Source: Brevibacterium oceani
Lineage (GTDB): Bacteria; Actinomycetota; Actinomycetes; Actinomycetales; Brevibacteriaceae
Reading direction: 5' to 3'
Assembly (NCBI RefSeq): GCF_013623835.1
Contig: NZ_JABKDE010000007.1
Location: forward strand, 62,001-126,000
DNA length: 64,000 nt
Below are positions 9,524-18,262 of this stretch, piece by piece (positions within the stretch are counted from its first letter, which is position 1; every line of letters starts with the position of its first letter). Position numbers and translations under genes: made by a program. The notes beneath the pieces are model-generated. The model was given only the letters and a program-made list of their open reading frames with translations, ran no database searches and was not told where the DNA came from.

Positions 9524-11052
9524 GCGACACGACCATGAACGATCATTCCACGACGAAACAGGCACTGCTCGACCGCGGCGAAGCCGCACTGCACTCCATC
9601 ATCGACGGCGACAACGGGCTGTGGATCGGCGGCCGAGCCGAAACGGGTGAAGGCGAGCAGATCGACCTCATCTCACCGATCGACAGAACCCTCCTCGGCA
9701 GCCTCACCGCGGCCAGCCGGCATCAACTGGATACGACCGTGACAAGGGCACGCACTGCTTTCGACACCACCGACTGGGCTCGCGACGCAATGCTGCGCGC
9801 CCGCGTGCTGCGTCGACTGGCCGACCTCGTCGAGGACGACGCCGCAGAGATCGCCTACCTCGACGCCGTCGAAGCCGGGAAGGTCGCCCCCGGCAGCGTG
9901 GATGAGGACGTCCCCGACGTCGTCGCGAACCTGCGCTTCGCCGCCGACCTCATCTCCCACGACGACGGCCGCTACCTGCGCAGCGCGGACGGTTGGGGCT
10001 GGGTGACGAAGGTGCCCGCCGGCATCGTCGCCGCGATCCTGCCGTGGAACTATCCCATCGCCATGCTCGGCTGGAAGGTCGCCCCCGCGCTGGCCGCCGG
10101 GAACGCGATGATCATCAAGACCTCCGAGGACTCAACCCTCAGCGCCCTCCACTTCGCCTGCCTCGCCGCGAAGGCCGGGGTTCCCGACGGCATCCTCAAC
10201 GTGCTCACCGGCACGGGCCCGGGCATCGGCGCGGCCATGGGGCTGCACGAGGACATCGACGTGCTCACCTTCACCGGGTCCGGCCCGGTCGGACGGTCCT
10301 TCCTCGAATCCTCCGCCCGGTCGAACCTCAAGAAGGTCTCGCTCGAACTCGGCGGCCGGGCCGGGTACATCGTCGACGCCGACCATGCCGGTGACTTCAC
10401 CGCTATCGCCGCTGACATCGCCGGGGCCGCGTTCGGCACGAGCGGACAGAACTGCACGGCCGCCTCGCGGGCGATCTACGTCGGTGCCGACGACGAGCGC
10501 TTCGCCGACTTCCGCACCACCCTCATCGCCGCCACCGAGGCACTGACCGTCGGCGACCCCTTCGATCCGACGACCGACATCGGTCCCGTGATCAACACGA
10601 AAGCCCGCGACCGGATCACCGCCTGGGTCGACGAAGCCGTGGACCAAGGCGCGCGGATCGTCAACATCCGCGCCGAGGTGCCTGACATCGGCACCTGGTA
10701 CCCGCCGACCGTCATCGAATCCGTCCCCGATGACACCCGCCTCGGAAGCGGCGAGATCTTCGGCCCCGTCACCCACCTGGTCCGCTGCGAGACCAGCGAA
10801 ACCGCAGTGTCCCTGATCAACGACGAGCCCTATGGCCTGGCCTCGACCGTGTGGTGTGAGGACATCGGCTGGGTGCGCTGGTGGGCCGACCGGATCCGAG
10901 TGGGCACGCTCGCCGTCAACGGCTACAGCGAAGGCACCGAGGCGACCCCGTTCGGGGGAATGCGACAGTCCGGATTCTGGGGCCGCGACAACGGACCCGA
11001 AGCCCTGGCCTCCTACCAGGAGACGATGACCGTGTGGGTGGCCGACGGCTGA
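9520..11052 (+). CDS. NAD(P)-dependent aldehyde dehydrogenase
   Basis: A 510-residue member of the aldehyde dehydrogenase superfamily that oxidises an aldehyde to the acid. Key elements are PWNYP (Asn177), Lys200 in MIIKTSE, cofactor loop FTGSGPVG (251-258), general base Glu276 in LELGG and catalytic Cys312 in GQNCTAASR. After ELGG the usual KSP-type sequence is replaced by RAGYIVDAD. The ATG at 9520 overlaps the stop codon of the upstream lyase and has an excellent GGAGGAAC site; the longer upstream frame is spurious. The coupled lyase gene suggests that it removes the aldehyde product of that enzyme. Confidence 0.93.
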   Translation: MSDTTMNDHSTTKQALLDRGEAALHSIIDGDNGLWIGGRAETGEGEQIDLISPIDRTLLGSLTAASRHQLDTTVTRARTAFDTTDWARDAMLRARVLRRLADLVEDDAAEIAYLDAVEAGKVAPGSVDEDVPDVVANLRFAADLISHDDGRYLRSADGWGWVTKVPAGIVAAILPWNYPIAMLGWKVAPALAAGNAMIIKTSEDSTLSALHFACLAAKAGVPDGILNVLTGTGPGIGAAMGLHEDIDVLTFTGSGPVGRSFLESSARSNLKKVSLELGGRAGYIVDADHAGDFTAIAADIAGAAFGTSGQNCTAASRAIYVGADDERFADFRTTLIAATEALTVGDPFDPTTDIGPVINTKARDRITAWVDEAVDQGARIVNIRAEVPDIGTWYPPTVIESVPDDTRLGSGEIFGPVTHLVRCETSETAVSLINDEPYGLASTVWCEDIGWVRWWADRIRVGTLAVNGYSEGTEATPFGGMRQSGFWGRDNGPEALASYQETMTVWVADG

Positions 11053-11098
11053 GCGCCACCTCGGAGCCGGGCCGAAGGTCGAGGACTACCATAGGCCT

Positions 11099-11425
11099 AT
11101 GACCACAGCCGCGGAGGAACTCGAGACCGAGGTGCGTCGACTCCGCATCCGGATCATCTCGTTGACCCCCGCCCAACTCGACGAGGCGACCGCCACCGCA
11201 CCCAGCAGGCGGCAGGCGATCATCGATGCCCTCGCCGAGTTCTCCTCCATCACCTCGGCCCGACGCGAGGTCCCGTGGCTGAGCGATCAGGCGCTTGCCG
11301 ACCAGGTCGTCGTCCTCCTCGAGCACGGACTCAGCACATCCGCAAGGCTGTCCGAAGACGAGCGGGACGACCAGATCCGCACCCTCACCGAGGCGGCCGT
11401 GCGTCTGCGCCGCGCGCTGGCATGA
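11099..11425 (+). CDS. hypothetical small helical protein
   Basis: A 108-residue protein that I do not recognise. It is rich in Ala, Glu, Arg and Leu and predicted to be largely helical, with no signal peptide or membrane segment. TACCAT (11087-11092) ends six bases before the ATG and no ribosome-binding site is visible, so the mRNA may be leaderless. The stop codon lies 25 bases before the molybdoenzyme gene, which it may be co-transcribed with. Its size and position between two confident genes support it being real, but this remains a moderate call. Confidence 0.6.
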   Translation: MTTAAEELETEVRRLRIRIISLTPAQLDEATATAPSRRQAIIDALAEFSSITSARREVPWLSDQALADQVVVLLEHGLSTSARLSEDERDDQIRTLTEAAVRLRRALA

Positions 11426-11450
11426 GGATGGGCGGGGGAGGCGAAGAGCG

Positions 11451-13082
11451 ATGACCGACCGTCGCACGGTCACCTCCGTCCTGGCCGGGATCGTCGCCAC
11501 CGTCATCTACTTCGGCACCGCCGAACTCATCGCCCGCGGACTCGGCATCGTCTCGGCCCCAGCGCTCATCCTCGGCCAGATCCTCATCCCGCTCATGCCG
11601 ACCGCTCTCATCAAGGCGGCGATCGCGGTCTTCGGCACCGGTGACAAGCTCGCGCTGGTCATCACCATCGTCATCGTCGGCTCTCTGCTCGGAGCACTCA
11701 TCGGCTGGATCGGGGTCAACCGGCGGGGCCTCTCGATCGTCCTGCTCATCGGATTCGGCCTGTTGCCTTCCGTGCTCACTGTGACCACCGGCTCCGAACT
11801 GACCGCCACCCTGCCGACACTCGGCGGGGTCGTGGCCGGCACGATCGTCTACCTCATGCTCCTGCACCTTGATGATCGCGCCAGGCGGAAGTGTTTCGAC
11901 GAGGTGGGGCAGCCGGGATCCGGCGAGGCGGGACGTCCCGACGCGCGGCCGGCAGACAGTTCGGATGCCGTCACGAGAGAACGCGCCGGGCGAGAGTCGA
12001 AGCCTGACCGGCGGGCCTTCTTCGGACTCGCCGCAGGGCTCGGTGCGATCGGAATCGCCGCCGTCGCCGCCGGCCAATCCGCCGCATCGTTGGCCCGCAG
12101 TGCGGCAGGCACGGTCACGCGACTCGTTCTGCCCCGTCCGGCCACCTCGGCGCCGGAGATTCCTGCCGGGGCCGAACTCGACGTCACCGGGCTCACCCCG
12201 CTGGTGACCGAGAACGAGGATTTCTACCGCATCGACACCGCGCTCATCCCGCCGTCGGTCGATGCCGGGACGTGGCAGCTGCGCATCCACGGACTCGTCG
12301 AACACGAAGTGACGATCACCATGGCCGAACTGCTCGACCTGCCGCTGGAGGAGCACTACGTGAGTCTGGCGTGTGTGTCGAACGAAGTCGGCGGGGATCT
12401 CGTCGGCAACGCGAAATGGCTGGGATACCCGATCCGGGACCTGCTCGCCCAGGCAAAGCCGAAGGCCGGGGCGGACATGGTGCTCTCGGGCTCCGACGAC
12501 GGTTTCACCGCCTCCACCCCGCTCGAGGTGCTCACCGACGACCGGGCCGCCCTGCTCGCGGTGGGCATGAACGGCCACGCGCTGCCGCGCGACCACGGGT
12601 ACCCGGCTCGCCTCGTCGTGCCGGGACTCTACGGGTACGTCTCCGCGACGAAATGGGTGACCGACCTCGAGGTCACCCGATTCGCGGACAAGGAAGCGTA
12701 TTGGACGACCCGCGGCTGGTCCACGCACGGGCCGGTGCTCGTAGCCTCCCGCATCGACGTGCCGCGCCCCGGAGCCACAGTGACGCCCAAGGACGGTGGA
12801 CGGGTGATCACAGCGGGCATGGCCTGGGCTCAGCACACGGGGATTGCGAAGGTGCAGGTGAGCGTCGACAACGGCGACTGGCAGACCGCCGATCTCAGCG
12901 AGGAACTCACCGCCGACACCTGGCGGCAGTGGCGGTGTGAGCTGAGCGGACTGAGCCGGGACACGCACACGGTGAGCGTGCGCGCGATCGACGCCGACGG
13001 CAATGTCCAGACCTCGCAGCGCCGCCCGGCCATCCCCGGTGCCGCCACCGGTCTGCACGACCGCCAATTCACCGTGGAGTGA
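11451..13082 (+). CDS. membrane-anchored sulfite oxidase-family molybdopterin oxidoreductase
   Basis: A 543-residue protein in three parts. Residues 1-140 form about five hydrophobic segments. A polar linker ends in DRRAFFG (186-192), a twin-arginine-like motif directly before another hydrophobic stretch (193-210). Residues ~230-540 are a sulfite oxidase-type molybdopterin domain followed by the Mo-co dimerisation-type Ig-like domain. The presumed molybdenum ligand is Cys308 in VSLACVSNEVGG. The catalytic part should be extracytoplasmic and anchored to the membrane. Related actinobacterial proteins exist but their substrates are largely unknown. ATG at 11451 follows a GGGGGAGG region; a longer frame starting at 11295 overlaps the previous gene and is unlikely. 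Confidence 0.88.
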   Translation: MTDRRTVTSVLAGIVATVIYFGTAELIARGLGIVSAPALILGQILIPLMPTALIKAAIAVFGTGDKLALVITIVIVGSLLGALIGWIGVNRRGLSIVLLIGFGLLPSVLTVTTGSELTATLPTLGGVVAGTIVYLMLLHLDDRARRKCFDEVGQPGSGEAGRPDARPADSSDAVTRERAGRESKPDRRAFFGLAAGLGAIGIAAVAAGQSAASLARSAAGTVTRLVLPRPATSAPEIPAGAELDVTGLTPLVTENEDFYRIDTALIPPSVDAGTWQLRIHGLVEHEVTITMAELLDLPLEEHYVSLACVSNEVGGDLVGNAKWLGYPIRDLLAQAKPKAGADMVLSGSDDGFTASTPLEVLTDDRAALLAVGMNGHALPRDHGYPARLVVPGLYGYVSATKWVTDLEVTRFADKEAYWTTRGWSTHGPVLVASRIDVPRPGATVTPKDGGRVITAGMAWAQHTGIAKVQVSVDNGDWQTADLSEELTADTWRQWRCELSGLSRDTHTVSVRAIDADGNVQTSQRRPAIPGAATGLHDRQFTVE

Positions 13083-13098
13083 GGCAGAATGGGCCCGC

Positions 13099-13542
13099 TC
13101 AGCCCCAGTTCTTCGCGTCCGAGATGCAGAACGGGTGACCGGCAGGATCGATGAGCACGACCCATGTCTCGCCGGGCTGCGGATCGGCGCGGGTGGCGCC
13201 GAGGGCCACGCAGCGGTCGGCTGCGGCCTCGACATCATCGGCTGCGAGGTCGAGATGGAACTGTTTGTGCCCATCATCGGGCCAGTCCGGGCGCTGATAG
13301 TCAGGGATCGTGCCGATGCCCAGAGCGTGGCTGGGTCCGGTGAGCATCGCATAGTTCTCATCCGAATAGGCGATCGGCCACCCGATGACGGCGGAGTAGA
13401 AGCTGCCGAGCGCCGCGGCATCCGGGGCGTCGAGAGTGACCATGGCCAGAGCGGCGATGGGGGACTGGGCCGTGGTGTCGGGAGTGGTCGGCAGGGTGTC
13501 GGTCGGGTCTGTGGAGTTCTGTGTGTCGGTCATGTCTGACAT
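13099..13542 (-). CDS. VOC-family (glyoxalase-like) protein
   Basis: A 147-residue single-domain vicinal-oxygen-chelate protein. After a ~28-residue Thr/Asp-rich N terminus, the domain runs from AMVTLDAPDAAALGSFYSAVIGW to WVVLIDPAGHPFCI. His in KQFHLDLAADD lies at a typical metal-ligand position. Such proteins include glyoxalases and antibiotic-binding proteins, and the substrate here is unknown. An alternative start is the ATG at 13531-13533. The gene is head-to-head with the AraC-type regulator, with only nine bases between start codons, so the two must share a control region. Confidence 0.82.
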   Translation of the reverse strand: MSDMTDTQNSTDPTDTLPTTPDTTAQSPIAALAMVTLDAPDAAALGSFYSAVIGWPIAYSDENYAMLTGPSHALGIGTIPDYQRPDWPDDGHKQFHLDLAADDVEAAADRCVALGATRADPQPGETWVVLIDPAGHPFCISDAKNWG

Positions 13543-13551
13543 TCTTGTCTC

Positions 13552-14448
13552 ATGGACGATGTCGTCTCTAGGAAAAATACGTCACCGGCGCCCGATCACC
13601 TCTACGGTCGCGTCCTCAAGCCGGGGGAGCTGCTCGAGCACGCGCAGTACTCGTCGGTCCGCGTGGTCGCGGAGCGCCTGCGGCCCTTCGTCAAACGCTA
13701 TTGGGCCGTCGACTGGGATCTTCCCGACGGTGAGAGCTACCAGACGGCGACGGTCGCCGAGCCGACGATCAACCTGACCTTCGAATACGGGACGAGCCGG
13801 CGGGCGAACATCGACGGACCGGGAGTGTGGGTGACGGGTCCGGTGACGCAGCGACGCTTCGACGTCGGGATCTTCGGCCGCGGCGGAGTCTTCGGGGTGA
13901 ACTTCCACCTCGGAGCGACCTTGGCGTTCTCCGGGCAGATGCCGGCCGACATCCGCGACACCACCGTCCCCGCGGCACAGTGGTTTCCCGCCCTCGAATC
14001 CGATCTGGGACTGACCGAGTCGGACTTCAGCTCGGCAGACGGCCCGAACATCTCCGCGCTCGCCGAGGCGGTCGAGTCCTGGCTGCTCTCCCGCCGACCG
14101 CAGATGACCGGGGGTTATATGCGGCTGAAGCAGCTGCTCGAGATCCTCGATGATCCCGAGGTCGTGAGTCTGAGAATGCTCTCCGAGCGTGCCGGTGTCA
14201 CCGAACGCACGGTGCAGAGGATGTTCAGCCGCTACTGCGGGGTCGGAGCGAAGAAGATTCTCAGCCGGGCTCGGATCATCGACGCCGTCGGGGCCATCGA
14301 CCGCGGATGGGACGAGCCACTGGCCGACCTCGGTGCTCGCTTCGGATGGTTCGACCAATCCCATTTCAACGCCGACTTCCTCCGTGTCACCGGTTTCAGT
14401 CCGGGCGAATACGCGCAGCGCAGGTCGGCGCGAGCCCAGCGCGACTGA
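13552..14448 (+). CDS. AraC-family transcriptional regulator
   Basis: A 298-residue regulator. The N-terminal ~190 residues form a ligand-binding region of the DUF6597-like type often found before AraC domains. The C-terminal ~100 residues contain two helix-turn-helix motifs: SLRMLSERAGVTERTVQRMFSRYCGVG and EPLADLGARFGWFDQSHFNADFLRVTGFSPGEY. Its divergent position, nine bases from the VOC gene, suggests that it controls that gene, and probably itself. It converges with the iadA gene, two bases away at the 3' end. Confidence 0.9.
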   Translation: MDDVVSRKNTSPAPDHLYGRVLKPGELLEHAQYSSVRVVAERLRPFVKRYWAVDWDLPDGESYQTATVAEPTINLTFEYGTSRRANIDGPGVWVTGPVTQRRFDVGIFGRGGVFGVNFHLGATLAFSGQMPADIRDTTVPAAQWFPALESDLGLTESDFSSADGPNISALAEAVESWLLSRRPQMTGGYMRLKQLLEILDDPEVVSLRMLSERAGVTERTVQRMFSRYCGVGAKKILSRARIIDAVGAIDRGWDEPLADLGARFGWFDQSHFNADFLRVTGFSPGEYAQRRSARAQRD

Positions 14449-14450
14449 GG

Positions 14451-15650
14451 TCAGTCCCGGCTGCTGCGGCCCGGGCGCGACTGAGATCGTGTTGTCTGAG
14501 AAGGCGCCGCATCGAACGTCCCACGGACCTGCAGCCGACCGTCGCTGATAGTCTGATGCCCCATAGCGAATCCGTGTCGGAACGTCCGGCCCTTATCGAA
14601 CAGCAGCAGGTCGGCATCATGCCGGGGCGCGATCCGGCCCTTGCGGGAGAGCTTGAGTGCGTCGGCGGTGTTGGCGGTGACGAGGGCGAGCACCTGGGAC
14701 AGGGAGAGTCCGCTGGACTCGGCGCAGGCCCACACCTGCTCAAACAACGTCGACTGGTCGGCCACTGTGAGGTCGATCAGACGACCCTGAGCATCGAACC
14801 TCGGCAGGCTTCCGTTGGCATCCGAGGACAGCGTGAGCCGGTCGAGATCACCGCCGAGCTCGACGTATCTGCGTACCGATTCCACGGTCGAGGCACCGGC
14901 CGTCATATCGACGAAGGCCCCCTTCGCCGCCAGCGCGACGGCATCGGCTAAGAGCTCCTCATCCCGGGTGATGTGCGTGGCGTAGACGGCTGGCGGCGCG
15001 ATCGGGTAGTCATCGAGGAGGCGATGGAGAGGGGCGAGCCTGGACTCATGGGACCCGACGTGGAAGTGCGTGACACCGGCCTTGCCGCTGAGCAGTCCGC
15101 CGACGTGGCACTGGCTGACGATGTCGGCGAGAGCCTCGATCATGGGTTGGAACGAACGCCGTTCGGACACGGCGATCTCTCCGGCGCCGATGACCTTGTC
15201 GATGAGCACGATGTCGTCGACGACCGATCCGGTGATCGTCCGTGCCGGGAGCTGGTAGCTTCCGGTATAGACGAAAGCCGTGATCCCCTCTTCTTCGAGG
15301 CCCCGAGCCTTGGCGAGGAGACCTGTATGTGTGCGGGTGACGGAATCGGTGCCGAGGCAGCCGACGACGGTGGTCACACCCGAACGGATGATGTCGGTGA
15401 CGGCGATCTCCGGGGTACGTGTCGCATAGCCTCCTTCGCCGCCACCGCCGGTGATGTGCACATGCGGGTCGATGAAACCCGGGCAGGCGGTGAGTCCCGA
15501 GGCATCGATGACCCGGGCACCGGGCAACGCGGCGATGCCGGCCGGATCCACCTCACCGATATGGGCGATGCGGGAACCTTCGACGAGGATGTCGCGGACT
15601 CCCAGCGGTTCGGGGGCGAAGATCTCCGCCCCGCGGATCAGTGTGACCAA
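14451..15650 (-). CDS. iadA: isoaspartyl dipeptidase (beta-aspartyl peptidase)
   Basis: An amidohydrolase of 399 residues that cleaves isoaspartyl (beta-Asp) dipeptides from protein turnover. The N terminus MVTLIRGAEIFAPEPLGVRD and the metal site HVHITGGGGEGG (His63, His65) match the family. TLSSDANGSLP gives the late catalytic Asp. I place the start at TTG (15648-15650): a GGGAGGGAG site lies just upstream and the family N terminus begins there. The frame itself extends to a GTG at 15668. E. coli IadA has a carboxylated Lys in IGVKCAIS; here the segment reads IGAGEIAVS, so Glu158 may bridge the metals instead. It is the last gene of the peptide-importer operon. Confidence 0.88.
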   Translation of the reverse strand: MVTLIRGAEIFAPEPLGVRDILVEGSRIAHIGEVDPAGIAALPGARVIDASGLTACPGFIDPHVHITGGGGEGGYATRTPEIAVTDIIRSGVTTVVGCLGTDSVTRTHTGLLAKARGLEEEGITAFVYTGSYQLPARTITGSVVDDIVLIDKVIGAGEIAVSERRSFQPMIEALADIVSQCHVGGLLSGKAGVTHFHVGSHESRLAPLHRLLDDYPIAPPAVYATHITRDEELLADAVALAAKGAFVDMTAGASTVESVRRYVELGGDLDRLTLSSDANGSLPRFDAQGRLIDLTVADQSTLFEQVWACAESSGLSLSQVLALVTANTADALKLSRKGRIAPRHDADLLLFDKGRTFRHGFAMGHQTISDGRLQVRGTFDAAPSQTTRSQSRPGRSSRD

Positions 15651-15711
15651 GCTGAGTCTCCCTCCCACCCCGACCGTGTGCGCACTCGACCCGGTCGAGA
15701 CGCGGATACGT

Positions 15712-16542
15712 TCATCCGGGGATCATGCCCTTGCCGTCGACCTTGGGGATGGCGGCCAACAGCTTCTTCGTGTAAGGGTGCCTGGGATCGTTCCAGATCT
15801 CAGCGGTCGGCGCGACCTCGACGATGCGACCGGCCTCCATGACCGCGACCCGGTCAGCGATGTCGCGGACGACGGAGAGGTCATGGCTGATGAAGATCAT
15901 CGACGCCCCGGAGTCGATGGCGAGATCGCGCATCATCCGAGCGATGCGAGCCTGCAGGAAAGCATCGAGAGAGGCGATCGGCTCATCGCCGACGAGCACC
16001 TTCGGCCCGGCCGCCAGGGCACGCGCGATCGCGATGCGCTGTCGCTGTCCGCCGGAGAACGAATGCGAATACCGCTGCGCGGAGTCCTTCGGCAGGTCGA
16101 CCGCCTCGAGGAGCGACTCGACACTCCAGCTCCCCGACGGGTCCAAGGCGAGGGCGTCCTCGAGCTGATCACGGATGCGCCTGCGGGGATTGAGCGAGGC
16201 GTAGGGGTTCTGGAAGACCATCTGGATGCCGAGCAGACTCTTCGCCCGCTTCTTCAGCCCCAAGGACCTCACCGGACTGCCGGCGAAGGTGATGGAGCCG
16301 CCGGCCGGTTTCTCCAGCCCGCAGATGAGCTTCGCCAGAGTGGACTTCCCACAGCCGGACTCACCGACGAGTCCGAGCACCTCGGAACGGCCCAGCTGCA
16401 GGGAGACCCCGTCGACCGCACGGAATCGTCCGCCGCCGTCGAGCTTGTATTCGCACGACACGGAATCGAGGGCGAGCAGCGGGGCACCGTCGGCGGTGGA
16501 CTCGTCGCGGGCCTGAGTCGAGGTGTGACCATCGGGCGTCAT
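15712..16542 (-). CDS. oligopeptide/dipeptide ABC transporter ATP-binding protein (OppF/DppF-like)
   Basis: A 276-residue ABC ATPase. It has Walker A GESGCGKST (60-68), Q-loop MVFQNPYASLNPRR, signature SFSGGQRQR, Walker B VLVGDEPIASLD and the switch histidine in IFISHDLS. The C-terminal region ends with the HPYTKKLLAAIP segment typical of peptide-importer ATPases. The signature helix has SFSGG rather than LSGG, which is common in this subfamily. Its start overlaps the stop codon of the OppD-like gene by four bases. It energises uptake together with the other ATPase and the two permeases. Confidence 0.93.
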   Translation of the reverse strand: MTPDGHTSTQARDESTADGAPLLALDSVSCEYKLDGGGRFRAVDGVSLQLGRSEVLGLVGESGCGKSTLAKLICGLEKPAGGSITFAGSPVRSLGLKKRAKSLLGIQMVFQNPYASLNPRRRIRDQLEDALALDPSGSWSVESLLEAVDLPKDSAQRYSHSFSGGQRQRIAIARALAAGPKVLVGDEPIASLDAFLQARIARMMRDLAIDSGASMIFISHDLSVVRDIADRVAVMEAGRIVEVAPTAEIWNDPRHPYTKKLLAAIPKVDGKGMIPG

Positions 16543-17330
16543 GATGCGACCTCCGCTCCCGGCAGCGATTCGATGAGCGACCGTGTGTATTCGTGCTTCG
16601 GTGCGGTGATCACGGTCTCCCGGTCACCGGTCTCGACGACGACGCCGTTCTTCATCACGACGATGGAATCGGCCACCGAGGACAGCACCCCGAAATCGTG
16701 GGTGACGAGCAGGACCGCGAGGTCGAGGTCGTCGCAGAGCTCACGGAGGAGACGGAGGATGCCGGCCTGCACGGTGACGTCGAGCGCCGTGGTCGGTTCG
16801 TCGGCGATGAGGACCTTCGGATCGCAGATGATCGCCGAGGCGAACGCGATCCGCTGCAGCTGCCCGCCGGAGAACTGATGGGGGTACTTGCGGACGGCTT
16901 CATCGGGGTGGGGGACCCGTGTGCGGCCGAGGATGTCGACGGCCTTCGCCAGCGCCTGCTTCTTCGAGACCTTCTGGTGGTGCCGGAGATGGTCGGTGAT
17001 CTGGTCACCGACGGTGAGCATGGGATGGAATGCCGACGCCGGATCCTGGAACACCATCGACAGCTGCGCCCCGCGCAGCCGGTTATGGGCCTTGGCCGGC
17101 ATTCCGACGAGTTCGACGCCGTCGAAGTCGATGCTTCCGCTCAGTTGCGCCCCGGCTGGGGAGAGGCCCATGATGGCCAGCCCGGTCTGGGTCTTGCCGG
17201 ACCCGGAAGCTCCGGCCACACCGGTGATCCGACCGGCATCGAGGTCGAACGAGACGTCCCGGAGGATGTGCGAGGTCTCCTTGCCGGTGGTGACGGAGAG
17301 ATTGAGGTCTCTGATGCTGATCATGCTCAT
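16539..17330 (-). CDS. oligopeptide/dipeptide ABC transporter ATP-binding protein (OppD/DppD-like)
   Basis: A 263-residue ABC ATPase with Walker A GASGSGKT (40-47), Q-loop MVFQDPASAFHP, signature QFSGGQLQR, Walker B VLIADEPTTALD and VTHDFGV. It is shorter than many DppD proteins because the C-terminal iron-sulfur/peptide-ABC tail is reduced to HEYTRSLIESLPGAEVAS. Four-base overlaps with the genes on both sides indicate translational coupling inside the operon. Confidence 0.92.
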   Translation of the reverse strand: MSMISIRDLNLSVTTGKETSHILRDVSFDLDAGRITGVAGASGSGKTQTGLAIMGLSPAGAQLSGSIDFDGVELVGMPAKAHNRLRGAQLSMVFQDPASAFHPMLTVGDQITDHLRHHQKVSKKQALAKAVDILGRTRVPHPDEAVRKYPHQFSGGQLQRIAFASAIICDPKVLIADEPTTALDVTVQAGILRLLRELCDDLDLAVLLVTHDFGVLSSVADSIVVMKNGVVVETGDRETVITAPKHEYTRSLIESLPGAEVAS

Positions 17331-18262
17331 GATGTCGTCTCACCGACTTCCTGTGCGGTGTGCGGATCGAGGGTGTCGCGCAGACTGTCGCCGATGAAGT
17401 TGAAGGCCATGACGATGGTGAGGATGCACAGGCCGGGGAAGAACGCGATCCACCAGGCGGCGAACTGCGAGACGCCCTCGCTGATCATCGCGCCCCAGTC
17501 CGGGGTCGGGGGGACCGCGCCCAGAGACAGGAACGACAGCCCTGCCATCGTGAGGATCGCCGAACCGACGTCGAGGGTGGCGAGCACGACGACCGGTGAG
17601 ATGACGTTGGGTGCTATCTCGCGGACCAGTGAGCGGCCGGCGCTGAAACCGAGGAGGCGACCGGCGATGACGTATTCGCTGCTGCGAGCCGTCATCACCA
17701 GAGACCGGGTGACACGGGCATAGGAGGGCCAGGAGACGAGCAGGATCGCGATGATGGCGTTCTTCAGCCCGGGTCCCAGCGCTGCGGCGATGACCATGGC
17801 GAGGATGATCGTGGGGAACGCGAAGACGAGGTCGGCGATGCGCATGATGATCTCGTCGACGGCGCGTCCGAAGTACCCGGCGATCGCTCCGAGCACCGAA
17901 CCGAGCACCGCCGAGCAGATGACGACGAACACGGCGGCCGGAAGCGTGGTTCTCGCCGCGACGACGATGCGTGAGAATACGTCGCGGCCCAGAGTGTCGG
18001 TGCCGAGCAAATTCTCACTACCTGGTGCCGCGAGCCGAGGGAAGTCCTGGGCCAGCGGATCGAACGGCGCGATGAGCGGGGCGAAGACCGCCACGATCAG
18101 CCAGATGAGGAGGATGGCGGCACCGACGAATCCGAGCGGAGTGCGCAGGGACCTGGGGAAACGCAGCTGCCACCGCTTCACACCGGGGGTGAGGGGATCA
18201 CGGGTGGCCGCCTCGGCGCCGGTGGAACCCTCGGCTGAGTATTTGGGAGTGCCGATGCTCAT
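17327..18262 (-). CDS. peptide ABC transporter permease (DppC-like)
   Basis: A 311-residue inner-membrane permease. A ~40-residue polar N terminus and a first membrane segment (FVGAAILLIWLIVAVFAPL) precede the family element GTDTLGRDVFSRIVVAART. The ABC-permease EAA loop is present near YVIAGRLLGFSAGRSLVREIAPN, and five further membrane segments follow. The ATG at 18260-18262 is chosen over a much longer upstream frame because it overlaps the stop codon of the DppB-like gene by four bases and starts the homologous region. Confidence 0.93.
   Translation of the reverse strand: MSIGTPKYSAEGSTGAEAATRDPLTPGVKRWQLRFPRSLRTPLGFVGAAILLIWLIVAVFAPLIAPFDPLAQDFPRLAAPGSENLLGTDTLGRDVFSRIVVAARTTLPAAVFVVICSAVLGSVLGAIAGYFGRAVDEIIMRIADLVFAFPTIILAMVIAAALGPGLKNAIIAILLVSWPSYARVTRSLVMTARSSEYVIAGRLLGFSAGRSLVREIAPNVISPVVVLATLDVGSAILTMAGLSFLSLGAVPPTPDWGAMISEGVSQFAAWWIAFFPGLCILTIVMAFNFIGDSLRDTLDPHTAQEVGETTS

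Noticed and set aside
14437-14486. Direct repeat GCGCGACTGAG at the converging ends of the AraC and iadA genes
   Set aside because: Two short copies only. One lies within each coding end and no mobile-element features are nearby.
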